Shown: positions 1-8,412, counted from the stretch's first letter. The stretch is DNA of 64,000 nt from Halobium salinum (GCF_026586625.1 NZ_JAODIW010000006.1:1339061-1403060), one strand, 5' to 3'. Notes: generated by a model not told the origin, from the sequence alone. Translations and numbers: made by a program.

Positions 1-2
1 GC

Positions 3-2414
3 GAGTCCCACGAGGACGACTTCGAGGCGGCGAAGGAACTCGCGACCCGCCTCGGGGCGCACGTCACCGAGACGGAGGACGGCGAAGTCGCCGCCGCCGT
101 CGGCTTCTGGACGCCCGACCTCGTCGAGGCCGGCGTCCCCGAGACCGACGTGTACCTCGAGGTGCTCACCTCGACGACGCCGGTGGACCTCGCCGCCGAG
201 GAGACGACCGCCGAGTTCCAGCGCGAGCGCGTCCCCCTGCGCCGGAAGGGCGAGTTCCACTGGGGGGTCGTCGCCGGGATGCGCGCCGGCACCCGGGACG
301 TGGTCGGCTCGCTGTACCAACTCGTCTACGAGGACGACGACGGCTGGCACGCCGTCCCGGACCCCCTCGCGTACTCGGTGCCCTTCGGCGCGTTCGCGCC
401 CGCCGAGTTCTACGACATGGAGCGGCTGGACGACGAGCGTCCCGACCGCGCCTACTTCGAAACGCTCGGCACCGACGAGGAGCGCGTCGAGACGACCGAA
501 CACGACGGCCTCCCGCGAGTCTCTCCGGCGAACAGCATGCTGGAGATTCACCCCGGCACGGCCACGGAGTCGGGCTCGCTGAAGGGGCTGGCGGAACGCT
601 ACGAGGACATCGGCGGGAAGCTCCACCGCGGCGACGAACTCGACCCCGCCGACCGCAACTTCGTCGGCTACGACGGCATCCAGCTGATGCCGGTCGAGCC
701 AATCACGGAGAACCCCGACATCCACGACTTCTGGCGACCCGCGGGGGACAGCAGTAGCTCGAACGACCCGACGCCGGTGGGGACTGCAGACGACGACCCC
801 GAGACCGTCGAGGTGACCGTCTCCCATCCGGACATGATAAACTGGGGGTACGACATCGTCGTCTCCGCGTTCTCCGCGGTGAACCCCGCGATTCTGGAGA
901 CCGGCCGCCCCGACGAACTGGTGGACTTCATCGCCGCCTGCCACGCGATGCCGGACCCCATCCGGGTCGTCTTCGACGTGGCGCTCGGTCACGCCGACAA
1001 CGGCGGGCTGAACACCCTCCCCTCCCCGTTCTTCGAGGGGCCGGGGATGTACGGCCAGCACCTCAACTACCCGCATCCGACCGTCCGGGCGATGCTGCTC
1101 GAGATGCAGCGCCGGAAGATGGACTTCGGCGCCGACGGCATCCGCGTCGACGGCGCGCAGGACTTCACCTACTACGACCCCGGGCTGGACGAGAACGTCC
1201 ACGACGACGCGTTCCTCGCGGAGATGGACGCCGTCACCCAGGAGGTCGCCGGCACCGAGTACCGCCCGTGGATGGTGTTCGAGGACGGCCGGCCGTGGCC
1301 CCGTGAGGACTGGGAACTCGCCGCCACCTACCGGTCGCTCATCGAGCAACACCCCCACTCGTTCCAGTGGTCGCCCATCACGTTCGCGCACAACACGCCC
1401 GCGCTGTTGACGTTCTGGGCGACGAAGTGGTGGCGCGTCCGCGAGGTGCTCGACTTCGGCGGTCACTGGCTCACCGGCGTCGCCAACCACGACACCATCC
1501 GGCGCGGCACCCAAATCGACCCCCACGTCGAGTTCAACCAGTCGCCGGTGAACCCCTACCTCGGCGAGTCGCTGCCGAACGTCCTCGACGAGGCGTACGA
1601 CAACGCCGCGGCGGCGATGTTCTTCTACTGCGCCTCGCCCGGCGTCCCGATGGACTTCGTCCACGCCAACGCCCGCGCCCCGTGGGGGTTCGTCCGCGAC
1701 ACCGACGAGACCTGGAACGTGAAGGTCGTCTCCGACGAGTCGAGCTTCGTCGACTGGCAACTGCGCCCGGAGGAGTTCCACGACCCCGAGCACTTCACGC
1801 GCGTGAAGGGACTCGGCTTCGAGGACGAGGAGCAGTTGGGCACGTTCATGAACGCCCTCTCGGCGGCGGTCGACGCCACCGACTACGACCTCGACGCGAT
1901 GGCCGAGATGCTGTCGGCGCTCGACACGCCGTTCACGGGTGAGGACGGGACCGGCGGCCCCACCGCCACCGACCTCGAAGCGTTCGCCTACGCGTGGATG
2001 CAGGACGTCCACGACTTCGCCAACCTCGCACACTGGGCCGACGACCAGGACGAGGAGCGAACGGCGTTCCGTCTCCGGACGCGACGGTTCCGCCACGAGC
2101 GCCCGTGGCTCCGCGAGGACGTCTCCGAGTCGGAGTTCTTCACGTATCGACATCCGACCGACGGGACGGTGCTCTACTTCGGTCTGCGCGAATCGCCCGA
2201 CGGGGACGAGCAGCTGCTGTTCGCCGCGAACATGGAGGGCGTCCCGGTCGACGTCTCGCCCGAGAGCCTCGACGTGCCGGACCTCCCACGGGACGGCTGG
2301 ACCGTCGCGCTCGCGGCACCGTCGCTCGACGTAGAAGCCGGGGAAGAGACGACCGCCGACGACCCGGTGACGCTGACGAACGCGACGGCGGTGGTCTGGA
2401 CGCGCGAGCCGTAA
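3..2414 (+). CDS. gghA: GH13-family hydrolase, probably glucosylglycerol hydrolase (5' partial)
   Basis: The open frame runs from the window edge to a TAA at 2412-2414, so the N-terminus is missing. A GH13 (alpha-amylase clan) barrel is shown by GADGIRVDGAQDF near nt 1130-1165, where the Asp in RVDG is the expected nucleophile. FDVALGHADN near nt 970-1000 is a further barrel-strand motif, and VANHDTIR near nt 1480-1500 looks like the conserved NHD region. The length and overall pattern recall the glucosylglycerol hydrolases known from cyanobacteria, which release glucose and glycerol from the compatible solute glucosylglycerol. That would suit turnover of an osmolyte in a halophile. There is no signal peptide in the visible part, so it is probably cytoplasmic. 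The GH13 fold is firm; the exact substrate is inferred from remembered family resemblance. Confidence 0.7.
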   Translation, partial: ESHEDDFEAAKELATRLGAHVTETEDGEVAAAVGFWTPDLVEAGVPETDVYLEVLTSTTPVDLAAEETTAEFQRERVPLRRKGEFHWGVVAGMRAGTRDVVGSLYQLVYEDDDGWHAVPDPLAYSVPFGAFAPAEFYDMERLDDERPDRAYFETLGTDEERVETTEHDGLPRVSPANSMLEIHPGTATESGSLKGLAERYEDIGGKLHRGDELDPADRNFVGYDGIQLMPVEPITENPDIHDFWRPAGDSSSSNDPTPVGTADDDPETVEVTVSHPDMINWGYDIVVSAFSAVNPAILETGRPDELVDFIAACHAMPDPIRVVFDVALGHADNGGLNTLPSPFFEGPGMYGQHLNYPHPTVRAMLLEMQRRKMDFGADGIRVDGAQDFTYYDPGLDENVHDDAFLAEMDAVTQEVAGTEYRPWMVFEDGRPWPREDWELAATYRSLIEQHPHSFQWSPITFAHNTPALLTFWATKWWRVREVLDFGGHWLTGVANHDTIRRGTQIDPHVEFNQSPVNPYLGESLPNVLDEAYDNAAAAMFFYCASPGVPMDFVHANARAPWGFVRDTDETWNVKVVSDESSFVDWQLRPEEFHDPEHFTRVKGLGFEDEEQLGTFMNALSAAVDATDYDLDAMAEMLSALDTPFTGEDGTGGPTATDLEAFAYAWMQDVHDFANLAHWADDQDEERTAFRLRTRRFRHERPWLREDVSESEFFTYRHPTDGTVLYFGLRESPDGDEQLLFAANMEGVPVDVSPESLDVPDLPRDGWTVALAAPSLDVEAGEETTADDPVTLTNATAVVWTREP

Positions 2415-2446
2415 GCGGGGCGACTGCGGCCGTCGCCGACTCTCCT

Positions 2447-2596
2447 TCAGACGATTCGCCGCGTGACGAACACGAGCAGGCCGACGACGATGAAGCCGAT
2501 TCCCCAGTAGAAGGAGTCGTAGGGGAGATAGACGAGGGCCAGCGTGACGATTCCGGAGACGATGAGTGACCAGCCGGCGGTCGTGCGATAGCTCAC
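2447..2596 (-). CDS. Small two-helix membrane protein
   Basis: A 49-residue protein starting at GTG 2596. Two hydrophobic segments (about residues 8-24 and 30-44) flank a short loop YLPYDSFY, and the C-terminus is basic (TRRIV). A longer upstream reading (to 2698) runs through Gly/Arg-rich, non-protein-like sequence and antisense to the neighbouring gene, so the short start is preferred. It is convergent with the hydrolase, whose stop lies 33 bp away. No family recognised; function unknown. Confidence 0.55.
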   Translation of the reverse strand: MSYRTTAGWSLIVSGIVTLALVYLPYDSFYWGIGFIVVGLLVFVTRRIV

Positions 2597-2719
2597 ACCG
2601 TATCGTCGCCGGGGGACGGGATGAGTCCGGTGGCCTCGACCACCGACCCCGCCAGAGAATCCGTCGGCCTCCGACCCGAGAGCGAAGCCTACAACCACCG
2701 CCGCGCCGACGCTCGGGCC

Positions 2720-3697
2720 ATGAGCAAACTCACGCCCGCGGACCTCGACCGATACGTCTTCTCACGGACGGGGGCGACCAACGAGGACCTGCTCGTCGGA
2801 CCGGCGTACGGGGAGGACGCCGCCGCCGTCCGCGTCGACGAGGGAACGATGGTCGTCAGCAGCGACCCCATCTCGCTCGCGGCCGAGCGCATCGGCCAAC
2901 TCGGCGTCGTCGTCGCCTCGAACGACGTGGCCGCCTGTGGCGGGATGCCGGAGTGGCTCGTCTCGACGATTCTGCTCCCGGACCTCGACCCGGAGCGCCT
3001 CGACACGATTACGGCGCAGGTCGACGCCGAGGCCGACCGCCTGGGAATCACGGTCGTCGGCGGGCACACCGAGTCCGTCTCCGGGCTGGAGCGCCCGCTC
3101 CTCTCGTTGACCTGCATGGGGCCGGCAGAGCGGTACGTCCCGACTTCGGGTGCCGAGCCCGGCGACCGCGTCCTCCTGACGAAGGGCGCCGGCGTCGAGG
3201 CGACGGCGGTGTTGGCGAGTGACTTCCGTGGAGACCTGCTCGACGCCGGTGTCGACGCCGCGGTCGTCGACCGCGCGGAAGGGTACTTCGACGACCTGAG
3301 CGTCCTCCCCGAGTCTGTCGTGCTCTCGGCGGTCGCGACCGCGATGCACGATCCGACCGAGGGCGGCGTACTCGGCGGGGCCGTCGAACTCGCCCGCGCC
3401 TCGGGCGTCGTCCTCGACATCGCGCGCGAGGCGGTGCCCGTCCGCGAGGAGACCCGGGACTGTTGTGACGCGATGAGCCTCGACCCGCTCTCGGTGCTCG
3501 GGTCCGGGGCGATGCTCGCGGCGGTTCCCGAGGCCGAAGCCGACGAGGCGCTCTCGGCCTTGGAGCGCGAAGGAATCGAGGCGGCGGAGGTTGGGCGGGT
3601 CGAAGCGGTGGCCGGAGGGGACGGACCGGGTGTCCTCCTCGACGGGGAGTTGCGCGCGGAAGCGGTCGAGGACGGCATGTACGCGCTTTGGGAGTGA
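2720..3697 (+). CDS. AIR synthase-related protein (HypE-like)
   Basis: A 325-residue ATP-binding protein of the PurM/AIR-synthase superfamily. The N-terminal half has YGEDAAAV (about residues 29-36), DVAACGGMP (72-80) and VVGGHTES (113-120), all typical of the HypE/ThiL/SelD/PurM fold. The C-terminal half has HDPTEGG followed by GGAVELARASG, the conserved second-domain motif. HypE carries a C-terminal Cys that is carbamoylated during hydrogenase maturation; this protein ends in MYALWE with no Cys, and no hydrogenase genes are nearby. It is therefore a HypE-like paralogue of unknown substrate. The ATG at 2720 is chosen because the 33 residues upstream look non-coding. It stands alone. Confidence 0.8.
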   Translation: MSKLTPADLDRYVFSRTGATNEDLLVGPAYGEDAAAVRVDEGTMVVSSDPISLAAERIGQLGVVVASNDVAACGGMPEWLVSTILLPDLDPERLDTITAQVDAEADRLGITVVGGHTESVSGLERPLLSLTCMGPAERYVPTSGAEPGDRVLLTKGAGVEATAVLASDFRGDLLDAGVDAAVVDRAEGYFDDLSVLPESVVLSAVATAMHDPTEGGVLGGAVELARASGVVLDIAREAVPVREETRDCCDAMSLDPLSVLGSGAMLAAVPEAEADEALSALEREGIEAAEVGRVEAVAGGDGPGVLLDGELRAEAVEDGMYALWE

Positions 3698-3832
3698 GTA
3701 TCCGGAAGTGACCGCACGGGGAGAACCGTACCGCTCGCTGGTCGAGTCCCGCTAGAGAACACTACGGAAGCCGGCCCTTCCGGACCCCCACCCGTGCCGG
3801 CCGTTCGGCGAGCGTCGGGCGACCGGTCCCGC

Positions 3833-4606
3833 TCAGCGTCGGTCGGTCGGCTCCTCGGGGTCGTCCCAGCGGCTGTCTTCCGAGACGGGCTCCACCGCGT
3901 GGTCGATTTCCTCCTGGGTGTACTCCTCGTCGGCGAGGAGCATCGCGAGTCGCTGCCAGCGGGCGCTCCGGTCGTCTTCTCCCTCGGGGCCGACGCGGGC
4001 GCCGAACCGCTTGAAGAACTCGGTGTCGCGGCCGAGGCGCTTCCCCTCGGCGGTGTGCGTATCGAAGATGACGTCGTAGGGGCCGCCCGGTTCGAGGTCG
4101 CCGACGGGGAAGTCGTGAGCCGGCTCCTCGCCCGCCGCCTTCGCCTCGGCGCGACCCTCCGCGACACGGCGGAAGTACTCGTCGGCGTTGGCCGCCTCCC
4201 GCGAGGAGCGGGCGCGGGCGCAGGCCAGCGCGGCGTGAATCGCACAGAGGCGGCCGCGCCAGGACTCCTCGCCCCACTCGTCGGCGAGTTCCTCGTAACG
4301 GGCGACCGTCAGGGCGGCGTCCTCGCCGGCGCGGAGGTCCTCGACGACGAAGAGGTTGAGCCGCTCCCAGAGGTTCCAGCCGTAGCCGGAGCGCGCCAGC
4401 TCCCAGGCCGCCCACGCGGCTATCTCCTCGTCGGAGCGGCGGACGGCCTTCTGGAGCAGACTCGAGACGACGTAGCGGTTGTAGCCGCCGTCGGTCGCGT
4501 CGGCGCCCTTCTCCTCGCCGAAGTCGTCGGTCCCGGCCGCCTCCGGCGGCGTGTCGGCGCGTACCTCCCCGTCGGTGCCGAACGTGGCCTGTCGGTCCTC
4601 GCCCAT
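3833..4606 (-). CDS. Stand-alone MgsA/RarA C-terminal-like helical protein
   Basis: A 257-residue protein. SLLQKAVRRSDEEIAAWAAW (residues about 49-68) resembles the helical lid region that follows the AAA+ core in MgsA/RarA/WRNIP1 ATPases, in which a chain of SDxxAAxxxLAR type is conserved. Near the C-terminus FDTHTAEGKRLGRD resembles the tail of the MgsA tetramerisation domain (HTAEGRRLG type). There is no Walker A or Walker B motif and no room for an ATPase core, so it keeps only the helical/oligomerisation part. A partner ATPase is not in the window. An acidic tail (EEPTDRR) ends the protein. The role is unknown; a link to replication-fork maintenance is inference from domain resemblance. 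Confidence 0.6.
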   Translation of the reverse strand: MGEDRQATFGTDGEVRADTPPEAAGTDDFGEEKGADATDGGYNRYVVSSLLQKAVRRSDEEIAAWAAWELARSGYGWNLWERLNLFVVEDLRAGEDAALTVARYEELADEWGEESWRGRLCAIHAALACARARSSREAANADEYFRRVAEGRAEAKAAGEEPAHDFPVGDLEPGGPYDVIFDTHTAEGKRLGRDTEFFKRFGARVGPEGEDDRSARWQRLAMLLADEEYTQEEIDHAVEPVSEDSRWDDPEEPTDRR

Positions 4607-4696
4607 AGCTCGCCCGTCGGCGTCCCCGGGGAAAACCGCTGTGGAGCGACCGAGGGAGGCGTGGTTCCGTCTCCCACCCCGTCACCGAATGGGAAT

Positions 4697-4704
4697 TTTT
4701 AAGT
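4697..4704 (+). promoter_or_regulatory. TATA-like box for tRNA-Tyr
   Basis: TTTTTAAG lies about 28-35 bp upstream of the first base of the mature tRNA-Tyr, the usual spacing for an archaeal box A in front of a tRNA gene. Confidence 0.5.
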
Positions 4705-4731
4705 CCGAACCGGGGACTACGTTGTACTGTA

Positions 4732-4805
4732 CCGGGTTTAGCTCAGCCTGGCAGAGCAGCCGACTGTAGATCGGCTTGTCCCCCGTTCAAATCGGGGAAC
4801 CCGGA
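4732..4805 (+). tRNA. tRNA-Tyr (GTA)
   Basis: A complete 74-nt cloverleaf. Acceptor stem CCGGGTT pairs with AACCCGG, discriminator A at 4805. D-arm GCTC...GAGC, anticodon stem GCCGA/TCGGC around loop CTGTAGA (anticodon GTA), T-arm CCCCG-TTCAAAT-CGGGG. CCA is not encoded. There is no intron. Its 3' end is the source of the repeat array that follows. Confidence 0.97.
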
Positions 4806-5160
4806 CTGATTCTGTCGCCGCTATGCGAGGGAGCGTAGCGACCGAGCCAGCGGCGACTGTGAAGCCTCTGTGAGCCGATTTGAGCCTGTCAGTCGCAGCC
4901 CGCGCAGCGAAGCGAGCAGGAACGTCTGACTCCGTTCAAATCGGGGAACCCGGACTTTTGCAGTGGACCACGCGAGGGAGCGAAGCGACCGAGCCGTCCA
5001 CCGCAGAATCAGACGTGGGCCGATTTGGGCAGGCGAGCCGCAGCCGACGAACGACCGAAGGGAGTGAGTCGGACCGTCTCGACGAGTTCAAATCGTGGAA
5101 CCCGGACTTCTCCAGTAGACTACGCGAACGAGCGGAGCGAGTGAGCCGTGCGGCACGAAA
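4785..5160 (+). repeat. Tandem array of tRNA-Tyr 3'-end copies with hairpins
   Basis: The 23-bp tail of the tRNA gene (GTTCAAATCGGGGAACCCGG plus ACT) recurs at 4785-4807 (in the gene itself), 4934-4956 (identical) and 5086-5108 (one difference). Spacing is 149 and 152 bp. Each copy is followed by a palindromic block. At about 4813-4857, GTCGCCGCT pairs with AGCGGCGAC around GCGAGGGAGCGTAGCGACCGAG. At 4960-5007, a GCAGTGGAC/GTCCACCGC stem surrounds nearly the same core. The third block is decayed. Other parts of the unit also match (GCCGATTT...GCAGCC at about 4873-4902 and 5020-5045). No convincing gene lies in 4806-5279. Confidence 0.85.
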
Positions 5161-5279
5161 TCCACCGAGCCGTTTCAGTTCAGCAGGCCGTAACGGGCGA
5201 GCGACCGAAGTGTGTCGAAACTGTCCGAATATAATGAATGACACGAGATATTAAGTGTCTGCCCGTCGAGTCGTTCCCC

Positions 5280-5546
5280 ATGCCGGAATCCAGCGTCCGT
5301 TCCGAGGAGGGGACCGTCGTCGCGAAGGTCGTTCGCCCGATGAACGACCACCGGTCGATGACCGTCGAGGTCGCAGACCAGCATTCGACACGACACATCG
5401 TCGAGTACGACACCGACCGAGTCGAGCGCACGCTCGCGGCGCTCCCACAGGGGTCGGCCCTCCGGGTACTCATGACGCCCATCGAGGGTCGGGCGAACGT
5501 CTGGCGCGTCGGCGCACCCGAGCCTCGGCGGGCGAGCGGTCGGTAG
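5280..5546 (+). CDS. Small haloarchaeal protein of unknown function
   Basis: An 88-residue soluble, slightly acidic protein. The ATG at 5280 is preferred to the upstream in-frame ATG at 5238, which would run into the promoter region. The middle (AKVVRPMNDHRSMTVEVADQ, then HSTRHIVEYDTDRVERTLAALP) reads as a short alpha/beta domain, and a second beta-rich segment GSALRVLMTPIEGRANVWRV follows. TATTAAG at about 5250-5256 gives a TATA-like box 24-30 bp upstream, consistent with a leaderless transcript. No signal peptide, membrane segment or metal-binding motif. The codon pattern is typical of the neighbours, so it is likely real. Function unknown. Confidence 0.65.
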   Translation: MPESSVRSEEGTVVAKVVRPMNDHRSMTVEVADQHSTRHIVEYDTDRVERTLAALPQGSALRVLMTPIEGRANVWRVGAPEPRRASGR

Positions 5547-5651
5547 CCAGCGCGGACGGAGCAGGCGGACGGCGCCGGAACGGGGAACGAGTACGCCGAC
5601 CGCGGACGGGAACCGGGGGGCTTTACCCGTCGGGCCGCGCCGAATCGGCCG

Positions 5652-6098
5652 ATGAACGTTCCCGACTCGGACGACACCTTCGTCGCCGACCTCGACGTCC
5701 GGTACCGCGACGTGGACGAGATGGGCCACGTCAACAACGCCGTCTACGTCACCTACCTCGAACAGGCGCGCGTCGACTACTTCCGGGAGGTCGTGGGCCT
5801 CGGGGTCGACGACCTCGACAACGTCGTCGCGAGCCTCGAAGTCGACTACGAGCGCTCGCTGACGGTCGAGTCGGACCTCCGCGTCACGGTGTGGGTCGCC
5901 TCGATGGGTCGTTCCAGCCTCCGGATGTGCTACGCGGTCCGCGACGGCGACCAGGTGGCCGCGACCGCCGAGACGACGCAGGTCGTCGTCGGCGACGACG
6001 GTCGACCTCGGCCGGTTCCCGACGAGTGGCGCGAGCTGATTCGTGAGTTCGAAGGCGACCGGCTGAAGACGACCGAGGAGTCTCGACAGCCCCAGTAG
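5652..6098 (+). CDS. Hotdog-fold acyl-CoA thioesterase (4HBT family)
   Basis: A 148-residue protein of the 4-hydroxybenzoyl-CoA thioesterase/YbgC type, the full length for a single hotdog domain. The signature VRYRDVDEMGHVNNAVYVTY (about residues 16-35) includes the catalytic Asp and the HVNN turn, followed by YLEQARVDYF in the long helix. The protein should hydrolyse acyl-CoA thioesters in the cytoplasm; substrate chain length cannot be read from sequence. It is monocistronic and convergent with cheB. Confidence 0.85.
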   Translation: MNVPDSDDTFVADLDVRYRDVDEMGHVNNAVYVTYLEQARVDYFREVVGLGVDDLDNVVASLEVDYERSLTVESDLRVTVWVASMGRSSLRMCYAVRDGDQVAATAETTQVVVGDDGRPRPVPDEWRELIREFEGDRLKTTEESRQPQ

Positions 6099-6136
6099 CG
6101 ACGATACTCACGGCAACCCGCGCTACCCCACGCCGG

Positions 6137-7456
6137 TCACCGCTCGTCGGCGGCGAGCGCTACCACCGCGCGTTCGACCGCCGTCGCGAGCTCCGCCGCC
6201 GGGGCGACGGCGTCGACGTGTCCGGCCTCGACGGCCGCCGTCGGCATCTCCGACAGCGTCGAACTTGCTTCGTCCTGTGCGACCGTCGCGCCGCCGGCCT
6301 CGGAGACCGCACGCAGTCCGCGGGTCCCGTCGGTTCCCATCCCGGTGCAGAGCACGCCGACGAGCGGCCCGTCGACGACCGAGGCCGCACTCGACATCGT
6401 CACGTCGACGGCGGGTCGGGCGTCCGCGACCGGCGGGTCGTCGGTCGGGTCGGCCGCGAGTCGACCGCCCGCGTCGGCGGCGACGACGAGGTGTTCGCCA
6501 CCGCGCGCGAGCACCGCCTCCCCCGGCCCGACGCTCGCGCCGGCCTGCGCTTCACGAACGTCGTAGGCCGACACGTCGTCCAGTCGCTCCGCCAACCCGG
6601 CGGTGAACCCCGCCGGCATCTGCTGGACGACGAGGAGTCGGGCGTCGAGCCCGTGCGGGAGGTCGTACAGCAGTCGCGCGAGTACCCGAGGGCCGCCGGT
6701 GCCGGCGCCGACCACGACCGTCGGCACCGACCGCTCGCTCGCCGCGGGTGTCGGGGCGGGAGCGCCGCCTGAAGTCCCCGGCCTCGCCGGAGTTGCGCCC
6801 GACTCGACCGCCGAGACCGCCGCGGCGACGTCGCCCGCGCCGGCCTCCCGGACGGCCGTCGAATCGGTGTCCGTCGTCGAGTCGGTGCCCGCCGGGTCGT
6901 CGCCGTCGACCGGTCCTCCGTCGTCGACGTCGACGCCGCTCGTCACGGCGGCGTCACCCGCCACGGCGGCGCCACCCCTCTCGTCGGTGTCGCCCGTCCC
7001 GTCGGTGCCCTGTCCGAACTCGAAGCCGCCGGTCCCGTCCACCCCGCCGACGTCTCCTCCACCGACGACCGAGACGTCGGCGGACGCGACGGCCGAAATC
7101 TTGGCGGCGAGCCGTTCGTCCAGGGCCTCCCGGGCGGTCGCGTCGTCGGGCTTCGGGAGGAAGTCGACGGCCCCGGCCGAGAGGGCGTCGAGGGTGACCG
7201 ACGCGCCCCGCTCGGTGTGCGAAGAGAGCATCAGAATCGGCGTCGGCCGGCTCGACATGATCGCTCGAACGGCCTCCAGCCCGTTCATCCGGGGCATCTC
7301 CACGTCCATCGTGACGGCGTCCGGTTCGGCCCGGAGCACCGTCCGGAGCGCGTCGCGTCCGTCTTCGGCTTCCAGTGTCTCGTGGCCGGCCTCTTCGAGC
7401 GCCTCGCGGACGAGCGTCCGCATGAACCCCGAGTCGTCGACGACCAGAACCCTCAC
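6137..7456 (-). CDS. cheB: CheB-like response regulator lacking the catalytic Ser and His
   Basis: A 439-residue protein starting at GTG 7456, which overlaps the cheY stop (GTGA), implying translational coupling. Receiver domain, residues 1-120: D8/D9, phospho-acceptor D51 (in VTMDVEMP), S79 region and K102 are all present. Residues 121-242 are an unusually long Gly/Asp/Thr linker. The methylesterase domain begins at VPTVVVG. The nucleophile motif, normally G-A-S-T-G-G, reads GAGTGG, so Ser is Gly252. The catalytic His normally preceding MPxGFT is Gln279 (VVQQMPAGFT). Only Asp376 (CTGMGTDG) of the triad remains. Both changes are clear in the DNA (GGC and CAG codons). The fold is otherwise complete, so it is probably not a simple pseudogene. 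It is likely a non-catalytic phospho-regulated protein, or one using another chemistry. No other che or fla genes are in the window. Confidence 0.85.
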   Translation of the reverse strand: MRVLVVDDSGFMRTLVREALEEAGHETLEAEDGRDALRTVLRAEPDAVTMDVEMPRMNGLEAVRAIMSSRPTPILMLSSHTERGASVTLDALSAGAVDFLPKPDDATAREALDERLAAKISAVASADVSVVGGGDVGGVDGTGGFEFGQGTDGTGDTDERGGAAVAGDAAVTSGVDVDDGGPVDGDDPAGTDSTTDTDSTAVREAGAGDVAAAVSAVESGATPARPGTSGGAPAPTPAASERSVPTVVVGAGTGGPRVLARLLYDLPHGLDARLLVVQQMPAGFTAGLAERLDDVSAYDVREAQAGASVGPGEAVLARGGEHLVVAADAGGRLAADPTDDPPVADARPAVDVTMSSAASVVDGPLVGVLCTGMGTDGTRGLRAVSEAGGATVAQDEASSTLSEMPTAAVEAGHVDAVAPAAELATAVERAVVALAADER

Positions 7457-7809
7457 ACCACCTCTCCCACGGCGTCGAGCACCTCCGGGCCGTCGAACGG
7501 TTTGGTGACGTAGCTGGCGGCGCCGGCGTCGACGGCCGCACGCATCTTCTCGGCCTGACTGACGCTCGTACACATCACGACACACGCCTCCGGGTCGGCG
7601 TCCCTGATGCGGAGCGTCGCCTCGATGCCGTCCACCTCGGGCATGACGATGTCCATCGTCACCACGTCCGGGTCGTGCTCGGCGTACGCCGTCACCGCTC
7701 CCTCGCCGGTCTCGGCCTCCGCGACGACCTCGTACTCCACTTCGAGAATCTGCCGGAGATGCGAGCGCATGAACGCGGAGTCGTCGACGATCAGGACACG
7801 TGCCGGCAT
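7453..7809 (-). CDS. cheY: CheY-type single-domain response regulator
   Basis: A 118-residue receiver domain with no output domain. The acidic pocket D9/D10 (VLIVDDSAF), phospho-acceptor D53 (VTMDIVMP), T81 and K103 (YVTKPF) are intact, so it should be phosphorylated by a CheA-type kinase and signal to the archaellum switch or another partner. It is the first gene of a two-gene unit with the CheB-like protein. An ACATAAAAG stretch at about 7834-7842 (read on the minus strand as CTTTTATGT) sits about 25-33 bp upstream of the ATG, suggesting a leaderless transcript. Confidence 0.92.
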   Translation of the reverse strand: MPARVLIVDDSAFMRSHLRQILEVEYEVVAEAETGEGAVTAYAEHDPDVVTMDIVMPEVDGIEATLRIRDADPEACVVMCTSVSQAEKMRAAVDAGAASYVTKPFDGPEVLDAVGEVV

Positions 7810-7959
7810 TTCCGCGTAGCTCCGCAGTGGCCAAACATAAAAGCTCGCCCGAAATTATTTCGAGTTGAGAATTGGGGCCGCGCGGAAACTGTCCCGCCGG
7901 AGAGTCGTCTCCGACAGCGAGCCCGACATACCTAAGTGCCGACTCGATAATCCCTCAGT

Positions 7960-8412
7960 ATGAGCCAGAGCATATCCGAGGAGGAACGACCGCTCCTCGC
8001 CGACGTCGGGTCGCGGACCCTCCACGTGGGTCGGGACCGGCCGCTGCGCATCAGTGCGGGCCACCGGCTGCAACACCACGACGGGAAATGTAGCCGCCCG
8101 CACGGGCACAACTACGAGGTCGACGTGACGGTCGTCGGCGACCTCACCGAGGAGGGGTGGGTCGTCGACAAGGGCGACGTGACGGCGGTCGTCGACGAGT
8201 GGGACCACCGTTTCCTGCTCGAACGCGGCGACCCTCTCGTCGAGGCGTTCGAGGCGAGCGGCGACGGCGACGCCCTGGTCGTCCTCGACGCGCCGCCGAC
8301 GGCCGAGGTGATGGCCGTCGTCCTCGAACGGAAGCTCGCCGACACCCTGCCCGACACCGTTCACGAGGTGTCCGTCTCCGTGCGCGAGACGAGCGAGCTC
8401 TGCACCAACTGA
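7960..8412 (+). CDS. queD: 6-pyruvoyltetrahydropterin synthase family protein QueD
   Basis: A 150-residue enzyme converting 7,8-dihydroneopterin triphosphate to 6-carboxytetrahydropterin, the second step towards preQ0. Zn ligands are His in SAGHRLQHH and the pair in RPHGHNYEVDV; the catalytic Cys lies in GKCSRPHGH. The downstream VDKGDV and WDHRFLL segments match the PTPS fold. It is the first gene of a queD-queE unit: its TGA overlaps the queE ATG (TGATG). In archaea preQ0 feeds archaeosine in tRNA. CCTAAGT at 7931-7937 may be the TATA box, about 24 bp before the ATG. Confidence 0.93.
   Translation: MSQSISEEERPLLADVGSRTLHVGRDRPLRISAGHRLQHHDGKCSRPHGHNYEVDVTVVGDLTEEGWVVDKGDVTAVVDEWDHRFLLERGDPLVEAFEASGDGDALVVLDAPPTAEVMAVVLERKLADTLPDTVHEVSVSVRETSELCTN

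Noticed and set aside
4785-5108. Attachment sites of a resident integrated element
   Set aside because: Direct repeats of a tRNA end suggest att sites, but the segments between them are only about 150 bp and carry no gene, and no integrase is in the window. They are reported as a repeat array instead.
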